Position numbers and translations under genes: made by a program. DNA of 64,000 nt, from contig NZ_CP068230.1 in the NCBI RefSeq assembly GCF_009183365.2, forward strand, positions 3,935,001 to 3,999,000, in the 5' to 3' direction. Source of the stretch: Shewanella algae. Its GTDB lineage: Bacteria; Pseudomonadota; Gammaproteobacteria; Enterobacterales; Shewanellaceae. Shown here piece after piece: positions 57,333 through 64,000 of this stretch; the stretch's first letter is position 1; each line of letters begins with the position of its first letter. The notes under the pieces are model-generated. The model did no database searches and was not told the DNA's origin. It saw only the letters and a program-made list of their open reading frames with translations.

Positions 57333-60300
57333 TAGCTCGATTTCCTGCGCAGCCACCCCAAAGGCAGCAATAGCAGCGACAACCAACCCAGCGAACCACC
57401 ACTGTCACGCTCGAAGTCAAAGACCACTATGCTGACAGTTTCTGTGGTGCTGTTACCCTTGGAGTCACTCACCTTCAGATTGAAAGTCAGCAAATCGCCA
57501 GAGCCTCCCACTTCAGGTGCCGTCAGCTCCAGCTTGGCCGCCGAGCTGTCAAACTTCAGTGGTGCACCGGCAATCTGAGTCCATTGATAGCTGACAGCAT
57601 CGCCATTGGGATCGGCCGAGGCAGACGCATCGATAACAAAGCTCTTGCGCTCTGCCACTCGGTCCGGTGCATCAACTTTGATAACAGGGGCCCCTTCTTT
57701 AACATCGAACAGATACTCCTGAGTCAGCACCTCGGCGGTATCATTGACTACGGTATTGCTCAATATCAGCTTATTGCCCTGCCCCTGTTTACGCGGGATA
57801 AACTTGAAGCTCAGCGTTTTGGCCGGATCGCCGGTTTGCATCACATGAGTCCAACTCAATACTCCTTGAGCCAGTTCTCCTTGGTCGCTGATAGCCGTGA
57901 CTTCATGTCCTTCCGGCACCATGGCCTTGATTTGATATTCCCGAGCCTCCGGGGAAGCATTGGCAGCAATAGTTACAGCCATGGTTACTGGCTGTCCGGG
58001 GGCCATCTCACCACTGAGCACACTGGCCGCAGGCATTTGCACATCATCAACGACTCGGCTGAAAGCAACCGGCAAGTTCTTGGCCGCGATGCTGGTATCG
58101 CTGGACGTCAGAGTTACGACGGCATAACCCAGGTCGCTGGCGGCAAAATTATCCTTCCAGGCAAACTTCAGTGAGAAGTCCTCGTTATCACCCGTCTTGG
58201 TCAGAGTAAAGTTGTCCTGAGCCGGACCTGCCTCTACCACTGAAGTTTTCAGGGTGAAGGGATCCTCGGCATTGGCGGCTGAGGCCTCATAGTTTTGCAC
58301 AAAGATATAGTAATCACCGGCTTCTGGATTACTGATGCTGACAGATTCATCAGAACCGGCTCTGGCCGATTGGCCAACAAGGGCATCCAGCGCCCCGTCA
58401 CCGTCCCTGTCTATTGCCACATAGAGATCCAAATCCGGAGAGTTGGTGGCAGTAATGGCCGTATTGAACAGCTTGGCACCATCTCCAACACTGTAAACAA
58501 CGTAGGCAACGCCGTCGGTAATGTCGTCCAGGAAGCTACCAACATCCGAATCTTGCTTCAGCACGCCTTCAAAGCTGTCGGCCAGTGCCAAGGCAGATAC
58601 CTCTGCATCCAGTCCCGTCATATCCAGCGATTTGAGCTGGCTGAAAGTCAGCTCATCGGCATCTCGTCCTGCCCGGATGGTAAAGCTGTCCGGCAGGTTG
58701 TCACGGGAAGCCTTGACCGCCACCGGCATAGCCGCATCGGGGTGGTTGCTCGAGGTCAACAGCAGGTTACCAAACGCCCAATCACTTGAGCTCACCCCTG
58801 AGATATCGGCAGTGACAGTCACCACCTGTGACTGCCCCTTGGTCAGAGTGAAGTTTTCAGGCGAAACCGTTATTTTCAGCCCTTCAGTCGTCGCCACCCC
58901 GGCAGCGCTCCATACGCCGTCTTTGGTCGCCGTGACTTTTCGAGTCCAACTGCAACTGTTAACACATTGGCTAGTGGACATGCTGGGAAGATTCAAACGT
59001 CTGGGATCACCACCGAGTTCTGGATTGGCAAACTCATAATTGTCCGCCAACTCATCCATGATGAGCCCTGTCTTGGCGGCCAAATCGACCCGGATCCGGC
59101 CGGCACCCACATCAAACGGATCCGCGGTAGTCTTGCCATCGGCCTTGGTCATAGAGCTGGCCGTAGTTGCCGTCAGCATCAAGGCTGAACGGATATTATC
59201 CGGCGTCCACTCAGGATGAGCCGACTTCAGCAGCGCCCCGGCGCCCGCCACATGAGGGCTGGACATAGAAGTACCGGACATCAGGGTATAATCGGCAGGA
59301 TCTGTCCCTGTTACTTCATGGCCATACTGCTCATCGGCATAAGCGGCATAGATGTCCACACCCGGTGCTGAAATCGAAGGCGCAATCACATCGAAGTAAC
59401 GATTTGGCCCGAGTAGAGAGAAGTCGCCCAACACATCTGCCTGACGCTCAACGGCCGATGGAGTAGCATTGATTTTGGCCACCAGCCCTGGCGTGGCCGC
59501 CAGCGCATCCACAACAGCCAAGCCATCAATATTACCGATGAAAACAGAAGGGATACTGGTGTTGCCCAGTCCGGACATCTTGGTTCTGACGTTGCCTTCA
59601 CCGTCTTTGTTAAAGACGATAACCCCTACTGCCCCCGCATCTTTGGCATTATTGACCTTATCGGCAAAGTTACAACCGCCGCGCTTAATCAGCGCCAACT
59701 GTTCCTTGAACGCATCGGCGGCAAAGGCGTTACAACCTTCGAAATTATCAGCTGCCAAGTCACCGGCATACACCAAAGGTGCACTGATATCTGTAGTCAT
59801 TACCGGCCCGGTTCCCTGAGTGTAGTCCAGTTGGTCACCGTTGAACTCCAGAATGGAACGCACTTCCCGGTTGTGGGTAGATGCCGCGACTGAGGTATAC
59901 CAAGGCGCATTTTTGGGTGAAGAAAAGGGAACTTGGCTAACCGAGGCAGAGGTATTTCCGGCCGATACGGCTGAGAAGATGCCGGCATTACGGGCAGCCA
60001 GGAAGCTCATCTCTGTCGCGCTTGACCAAGGGAAACCACCGCCGCTGATGGAATAGTTGATCACATCCACACCGTCGGCAATGGCATCATCCAACGCTTT
60101 GAGAATCGCCGATGTGGGACAACCTGAATATCTATCGCCATTGTTGCCCGGACGGCAGATCTGATAGGCAACAATGTTGGCATGGGGGGCAACCCCGGAG
60201 ATCTGTGTAAATTCGAGCCCGGTCTCAATACCTTCCCCCTGAGCCTCACCGACTTCACCGGCAACATAGGGGACATTCTTAAGGATATTGCCCGCCGCAG

Positions 60301-61201
60301 TGCTGGCAGTATGAGAACCATGGCCACCATAATCCTCACCATTCTTGGGTGGAGGTGTTGGGCCAAAGACCTCTTCATCATCATAACTATCGGTAATCTC
60401 GGGATAACTTCTGACCCCGATTAGCTTGTCGTTGCACATGTCAGAAAACTCTGCCGCACAATCACCGACGTAGACCCCCTGCCCCCAGGGGTTAGTATGG
60501 TCGTAACCATCTCCCCCAATGTCGGCAAAGGATGGATGATCACTGTTGATCCCCGAATCGATCACCCCGACTATGACCCCTTCACCCATAGCCCGGGTCC
60601 CTGTTGCACTGCCGTCCCACACTTTGGGAGAACCTATCATGCTCTGGCTACTGTCGGTATCCATTGAATAGAGGCTTTCCCGCTCAATGAACGCCACTTC
60701 GGGTAACTTGGACAGGGCTTCAGCCTGCTGCTGATCCATGGTGACAGCCAGGCCATTAAAGGCATAGTGATATCTGGCCTTGGCCTGCAACTGAACCCCT
60801 TGGGCCGCGGCACTCATTAAAAAGTTCTGTTGTTTGGCATTCAAATACTTCACGTAGGACTTCACCGCCACACTGGCGGTATTCAGCTTGGGAGCCTTTT
60901 GGGGCGCCAGCCCTTGGCTTCGTTGTGGACTGGTGGCTTCAAGCCCGACAATACCACCGGCATAATTCGCCACAGAGGGATCTTTAAGGCGCACTATATA
61001 AGTGTATTTACCCTCTGCAAGTCCAGGCTCTTTGACAAACTTATGTTGCCCCACCCCTTGCTGTTGTCCTTTGAGGCCGCTGGACGCACTAAGCAGATCC
61101 GACGAAATAAATGGATCCGATACGCTCACTGGCGCGGCTTCTGAATGGAATGCCATAGATAACAGCGCTGCTGAAACGGCTATTGCAACTTGACTCTTCA
61201 C
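57332..61201 (-). CDS. Secreted S8 subtilisin-family protease with PA, PKD-like and GlyGly-CTERM-like regions
   Basis: 1289-residue extracellular protease. GTG 61201 with GGGAG seven bases upstream; signal peptide about 1-22; I9-type propeptide about 65-180 (KYTYIVRLKDPS). Catalytic triad: Asp215 (VGVIDSGINSDHPSF), His294 (DYGGHGSHTAS), Ser645 (MSGTSMSSPHVAGA), oxyanion Asn in AVSAGNTSA. A protease-associated insert occupies about 470-585. Fibronectin-like and pre-peptidase-like segments and a PKD-like domain (about 1170-1260) follow. The C-terminus SGGSLGWLSLLLLPLGWLRR has the GG, hydrophobic helix, basic end of GlyGly-CTERM proteins sorted by type II secretion and rhombosortase. The stop codon touches repeat D. 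Confidence 0.93.
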   Translation of the reverse strand: MKSQVAIAVSAALLSMAFHSEAAPVSVSDPFISSDLLSASSGLKGQQQGVGQHKFVKEPGLAEGKYTYIVRLKDPSVANYAGGIVGLEATSPQRSQGLAPQKAPKLNTASVAVKSYVKYLNAKQQNFLMSAAAQGVQLQAKARYHYAFNGLAVTMDQQQAEALSKLPEVAFIERESLYSMDTDSSQSMIGSPKVWDGSATGTRAMGEGVIVGVIDSGINSDHPSFADIGGDGYDHTNPWGQGVYVGDCAAEFSDMCNDKLIGVRSYPEITDSYDDEEVFGPTPPPKNGEDYGGHGSHTASTAAGNILKNVPYVAGEVGEAQGEGIETGLEFTQISGVAPHANIVAYQICRPGNNGDRYSGCPTSAILKALDDAIADGVDVINYSISGGGFPWSSATEMSFLAARNAGIFSAVSAGNTSASVSQVPFSSPKNAPWYTSVAASTHNREVRSILEFNGDQLDYTQGTGPVMTTDISAPLVYAGDLAADNFEGCNAFAADAFKEQLALIKRGGCNFADKVNNAKDAGAVGVIVFNKDGEGNVRTKMSGLGNTSIPSVFIGNIDGLAVVDALAATPGLVAKINATPSAVERQADVLGDFSLLGPNRYFDVIAPSISAPGVDIYAAYADEQYGHEVTGTDPADYTLMSGTSMSSPHVAGAGALLKSAHPEWTPDNIRSALMLTATTASSMTKADGKTTADPFDVGAGRIRVDLAAKTGLIMDELADNYEFANPELGGDPRRLNLPSMSTSQCVNSCSWTRKVTATKDGVWSAAGVATTEGLKITVSPENFTLTKGQSQVVTVTADISGVSSSDWAFGNLLLTSSNHPDAAMPVAVKASRDNLPDSFTIRAGRDADELTFSQLKSLDMTGLDAEVSALALADSFEGVLKQDSDVGSFLDDITDGVAYVVYSVGDGAKLFNTAITATNSPDLDLYVAIDRDGDGALDALVGQSARAGSDESVSISNPEAGDYYIFVQNYEASAANAEDPFTLKTSVVEAGPAQDNFTLTKTGDNEDFSLKFAWKDNFAASDLGYAVVTLTSSDTSIAAKNLPVAFSRVVDDVQMPAASVLSGEMAPGQPVTMAVTIAANASPEAREYQIKAMVPEGHEVTAISDQGELAQGVLSWTHVMQTGDPAKTLSFKFIPRKQGQGNKLILSNTVVNDTAEVLTQEYLFDVKEGAPVIKVDAPDRVAERKSFVIDASASADPNGDAVSYQWTQIAGAPLKFDSSAAKLELTAPEVGGSGDLLTFNLKVSDSKGNSTTETVSIVVFDFERDSGGSLGWLSLLLLPLGWLRRKSS

Positions 61202-61393
61202 TTGTCTACTCCCTATAAGACTGCTTATTGTTGTTTTATGTTTCCATGCTCAAAAACACTCCCTTAATACAAAGGGATTAATTCTTGTAACACCAATTGA
61301 TACAAACAAGAAACAAAAGACACAAAATATTACAAATTATCAGCCAGTTACAGAATGGTAGACGCTAAAAAGGATTTCATATCCGGCTTTGAC

Positions 61394-62500
61394 TTAACCA
61401 GAAAGAGTGAAGTAGTTGGTCATCACCTTGTAGAGCTCAGTACCTTGATGCACAGACGCCGAGGCAAAATGCAGCACGGGGATCACATCCTCATTGAGCG
61501 AGAGCCTGGTGACTTCAGTGCCGGCATCAACTCGGTCGAGCCTGAGCATATTGACCAGAGGCGCGCCCGCAGCCAAAGGTACTCCCGGCTCGGCCAGATA
61601 CTCCACCATACCTGCCATAGGTGCGTGAAACTTTCGATAGTCTTTCAGCATACAAGCAAAACGCGACATCACCTCGGGCTGTATGCTCTGGGCTATCACC
61701 TCTCTATAGCTCAGATAACTTAATATGCCTTCCGCATCTCGGCTGGCATCAGCAAGATCGATACGCTCCTGGCTGCCAAGCTCCAAAGTAAAGGCCGACA
61801 CTGCGACTTTCAGCTCTCTGCCCCGGCTATTGGCATAGTCGCTGAGCTGCCACCAGGGATTGAAGGCCGCTTCATCCATCGCGCCGCCAAAACCTTTAGG
61901 CATCACCAGGGTATAGGGAATATGAAAGTAGCCGGCAGCAGACAGCTCATACTCGGGGCAATAGAGATGTTTACAGGACTTGGGGCCGGTGTGCAGATCC
62001 AGCACTATGTCAGCGCCGTGCGCCAGTTTCTGCAGATTGAGCGCCAATCTCTGCCCGGTCGTCACTCCCCAGGGATTGGCCAATGCCTGTTCACAGTTGG
62101 CAATAAGAAGACGACGAAAAGCGTCAAACAGTGCTTGCTCCGGCAGCTCACTATGCTGCAGATACCAGTCATCCAGGTGGACGGCCTGATCCAGATAGGC
62201 TCGGTTCCAGTTGATACCTGTGATGGGATCGAAACGGCCCAAGGTAAACTCACCGCTTTTCTGGTTAATCCCCAAGGGGTTGGCCAGAGGCACCAGGGTG
62301 ATATCTCCCAGAGGCGGATGAGCCTTGAAGTACTGCAGCAACTGCAAAATCACCGCATTGCCCTGCACCTCGGCGCCATGCACATTGGCCTGAATATAGA
62401 CGCTGGGCGCCGCATCGCTGGTACCTTTGAAGCGATAAACAGGTATGGTCAAGGGCTGGCCGGCAGCCAGCTCCCCAACCGGCAGATGTTCAAGCTGCAT
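61394..62500 (-). CDS. M14-type succinylglutamate desuccinylase/aspartoacylase family protein
   Basis: Zinc-dependent hydrolase, 368 residues from ATG 62500 (MQLEHLPVGELAAGQPLTIP); that ATG overlaps the end of lysC by 11 bases, implying coupled translation. Zinc ligands: His and Glu in IQANVHGAEVQGNAV, and His in IVLDLHTGPKSCKHLY. The family deacylates N-acyl amino acids or cleaves small amides. C-terminal beta-rich segment (HAPMAGMVEYLAEPGVPLAA) is shared with AstE/aspartoacylase-like proteins. Sharing an operon with aspartokinase hints at aspartate-family or N-acyl amino acid metabolism, inferred only. Confidence 0.87.
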   Translation of the reverse strand: MQLEHLPVGELAAGQPLTIPVYRFKGTSDAAPSVYIQANVHGAEVQGNAVILQLLQYFKAHPPLGDITLVPLANPLGINQKSGEFTLGRFDPITGINWNRAYLDQAVHLDDWYLQHSELPEQALFDAFRRLLIANCEQALANPWGVTTGQRLALNLQKLAHGADIVLDLHTGPKSCKHLYCPEYELSAAGYFHIPYTLVMPKGFGGAMDEAAFNPWWQLSDYANSRGRELKVAVSAFTLELGSQERIDLADASRDAEGILSYLSYREVIAQSIQPEVMSRFACMLKDYRKFHAPMAGMVEYLAEPGVPLAAGAPLVNMLRLDRVDAGTEVTRLSLNEDVIPVLHFASASVHQGTELYKVMTNYFTLSG

Positions 62501-63857
62501 CCTGAGCCCCTTCAAACAGGTTACGATGCAAAGCGGCAACAACATCACCGGCTTCGGCTTCCGACACCAAGACACAAAGATTGTGCGGACTGGCGCCCTG
62601 ACAGATCATCCTGACGTTGTGGGGTTCGAGCACTTCAAATACCCGGCGACAGATCCCGGCAGTAGTGGCTATCTTGTTGCCTATGATGGCCACCAGAGCC
62701 AGCTTATCTTCCACCCGCACACGGCAGTTTTGCGACAATTCCTGCAGCAGGGCTTCGGTCAGAAGCCCCTTGCCGGCCGAATCTGAGCCCGTTTTGTCCA
62801 GCGTCAGCGACACGTTCACCTCTGAGGTGGTAATGAGATCGACACTGATCTTGTGCCGCGCCAACACGGCAAAGGTCTCTGCCAAAAAGCCCTGGGCATG
62901 CAACATCTGCAAACTGTGCAAGTTAAGTAGGGTCTGATCTCGTCTCACCGCAACGGCCCTGAATACCGGCTCATCTTCCACTTGGTGACGGATCCAGGTG
63001 CCACCTTTTTCCGGTGCCCGACTGGAGCCGACAAACACCTGGATCTGTTGACGCACCGCCGGCAAGATGGTGGCAGGGTGCAACACCTTGGCACCGAAAG
63101 TAGCCATCTCTGCCGCCTCATTAAAACTGATTTCTGCGATAGGCCTGGCGTTGGGAGCCAGTCGGGGATCCGTGGTGTAAATCCCTTCTACATCGGTCCA
63201 GATCTCGACCGCATCGGCTTCCAGCGCCTCAGCCAAAAGGGCCGCAGAATAATCGCTGCCACCACGCCCAAGCGTAGTGGTTCGGCCATCGGCATCGGCG
63301 CCGATAAAGCCCTGGGTCACCAGCAGTTGCTGCTCAAGCAAAGGTTGCAATTTCTCTGTCGCCAGTCGCTTCAACTCGGCGATTTGTGGCTCGGCCTTAC
63401 CGAAATGGCTATCGGTACGCATCACCTGGCGCACATCAAAGGCGCTGGCCTTGGCACCACGTTCTCTCAATACCGCGGCAAACAGCGCTGAAGAACACTG
63501 TTCGCCCAAAGATAGGATCTCATCGACCATAGCATGACTCGGCGCCTGCAATAACCTCGCACTGAGCGTTGCCATGCGGCTGAGCAAAGCATCCAGCGCC
63601 GCGGCAACATCTGCCGGTCTGCCAAGTTTATCCAGAATTGCGTATTGAATGGTGGCTATCTCTTTCAATAGCTTGAGACGGCGCTCATCCCCCATGTCTG
63701 CCTGGGACAGCTCCACCAACAGATTGGTTACGCCACTGGATGCACTGACCACAACCAGACGGGTGGCCGGGTTTCCAAGCACTATATCGGCACAGCGATT
63801 CATCGCCTGATAATCGGCAACTGAGGTACCACCAAACTTGGCAACAACAAGAGACAT
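62490..63857 (-). CDS. lysC: Aspartokinase III, lysine-sensitive type
   Basis: Phosphorylates aspartate, the first step to lysine, threonine and methionine. Start at ATG 63857 (MSLVVAKFGGTSVADYQAMN), 455 residues, near the E. coli LysC length; the frame is open beyond but non-homologous. KFGGTSV nucleotide-binding motif, TTLGRGGSDYSAALLAEALE and EIWTDVEGIYTTDPRL are kinase motifs; two ACT domains follow (NLHSLQMLHAQGFLAETFAV; LVAIIGNKIATTAGICRRVF) for feedback by lysine. TGTGGGGGAATGCGCTG upstream carries its Shine-Dalgarno, inside a short leader ORF that overlaps the start by one base. Confidence 0.96.
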   Translation of the reverse strand: MSLVVAKFGGTSVADYQAMNRCADIVLGNPATRLVVVSASSGVTNLLVELSQADMGDERRLKLLKEIATIQYAILDKLGRPADVAAALDALLSRMATLSARLLQAPSHAMVDEILSLGEQCSSALFAAVLRERGAKASAFDVRQVMRTDSHFGKAEPQIAELKRLATEKLQPLLEQQLLVTQGFIGADADGRTTTLGRGGSDYSAALLAEALEADAVEIWTDVEGIYTTDPRLAPNARPIAEISFNEAAEMATFGAKVLHPATILPAVRQQIQVFVGSSRAPEKGGTWIRHQVEDEPVFRAVAVRRDQTLLNLHSLQMLHAQGFLAETFAVLARHKISVDLITTSEVNVSLTLDKTGSDSAGKGLLTEALLQELSQNCRVRVEDKLALVAIIGNKIATTAGICRRVFEVLEPHNVRMICQGASPHNLCVLVSEAEAGDVVAALHRNLFEGAQDAA

Positions 63858-63916
63858 CAGCGCATTCCCCCACAGGCAGGTAACAGGGAAAGGTCGATAA
63901 CGAGAATAGATTTCAT
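63857..63916 (-). CDS. 19-residue leader ORF of lysC
   Basis: ATG 63916 with CGGAGCTTAACTC upstream encodes MKSILVIDLSLLPACGGMR and stops at TGA 63859-63857, sharing its A with the lysC ATG (TGATG). The lysC Shine-Dalgarno lies within its last codons. Coupled translation is therefore likely if the ORF is used. It has no run of lysine codons, so classical attenuation by lysyl-tRNA is not suggested. Confidence 0.4.
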   Translation of the reverse strand: MKSILVIDLSLLPACGGMR

Positions 63917-63923
63917 GAGTTAA

Positions 63924-63950
63924 GCTCCGAACAGATAACGTTCGAAGAGC
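63924..63950 (-). promoter_or_regulatory. Hairpin occluding the leader ORF ribosome-binding site
   Basis: On the minus strand GCTC-TT-CGAAC pairs with GTTCG-GAGC; the 3' arm contains the GGAG of the leader ORF. Such a structure could be the expression platform of a lysine riboswitch, whose aptamer would lie beyond the window edge. Confidence 0.35.
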
Positions 63951-64000
63951 CTGGTGCAGAGATAACGCACCCCATAGCAGGGAAACAGCGATCGTCACCA

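Noticed and set aside
63858..64000. Lysine riboswitch aptamer upstream of lysC
   Set aside because: Only about 140 bases of leader are in the window and none shows the conserved L-box core; the aptamer, if any, lies outside.
1..64000. tRNA, rRNA, CRISPR arrays, prophage or transposase genes
   Set aside because: Searched by eye on both strands; no cloverleaf, spacer-repeat pattern, integrase or transposase motif was found.

Overview
The window reads as chromosomal DNA of a Shewanella-type gammaproteobacterium. The clearest marker is a periplasmic tetraheme flavocytochrome c fumarate reductase (fccA, 49620-51404). Supporting signs are a prfB-lysS pair with the enterobacterial-type RF2 frameshift, three chemoreceptors, a secreted subtilase with a GlyGly-CTERM-like tail, and an RlmC/RluA/AsnC set closely resembling the E. 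coli proteins. Base composition is moderately GC-rich, with AT-rich islands near 6.9-7.4, 29.2-29.9 and 36.7-37.3 kb. Species is not decidable from this alone. I see no tRNA, rRNA, CRISPR array, prophage or transposase gene.

Layout. 0-9.7 kb: end of a CPA2 antiporter gene, a secreted S9 peptidase, fbp, ppa, an orphan secreted protein, a DAACS symporter, and lrgAB-like genes with a divergent LysR regulator. 9.8-15.9 kb: a tyrP-type aromatic amino acid permease behind a structured leader, a DUF72 protein followed by an AAA ATPase, a secreted orphan and a diguanylate cyclase. 15.9-24.3 kb: prfB-lysS, a pentapeptide-repeat potassium-type channel, and a 1415-residue formate dehydrogenase fused to a GltD-like flavin module. 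24.3-29.9 kb: two near-twin chemoreceptors and chrA with a palindromic operator. 29.9-36.4 kb: a mipA/DUF3019/two-component operon, rlmC, and the ohrR/ohr locus with a GlpD-like gene behind ohrR. 36.4-41.4 kb: two copies of a small repeat, an OmpA-like protein, a third chemoreceptor, a thioredoxin-DsbD-like fusion, and a YjfB-type motility gene with a near-perfect sigma-28 promoter. 41.5-53 kb: ahpCF, secreted leucyl aminopeptidase, SpeE-like, MscS-like and dienelactone hydrolase genes, ldhA, fccA, and a small membrane protein/methyltransferase operon. 53-64 kb: two micro-proteins behind a CadC-type regulator with TolB-like repeats, rluA, asnC, the large subtilase, an M14 desuccinylase-like gene, and lysC with a leader ORF.

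The most distinctive non-coding signal is a family of palindromic, non-autonomous repeats: two 266-bp copies, deletion derivatives of 72 and 99 bp, and one decayed relative. Each of the four clear copies is flanked by TA and lies just 3' of a gene. Two of them (ldhA and the subtilase) sit exactly on the stop codon, so the last A of TAA belongs to the element. Three lie between a gene and the next terminator-like hairpin. Other regulatory signals are the tandem hairpin motif in the tyrP leader, direct-repeat OhrR-type operators, a 17-bp palindrome before chrA, and a one-base-overlapping leader ORF before lysC.

Functionally the window combines peroxide defence (ahpCF, ohr/ohrR), anaerobic respiration and fermentation (fccA, formate dehydrogenase, ldhA), motility and sensing (three MCPs, YjfB-like, diguanylate cyclase), and envelope sensing (mipA operon).
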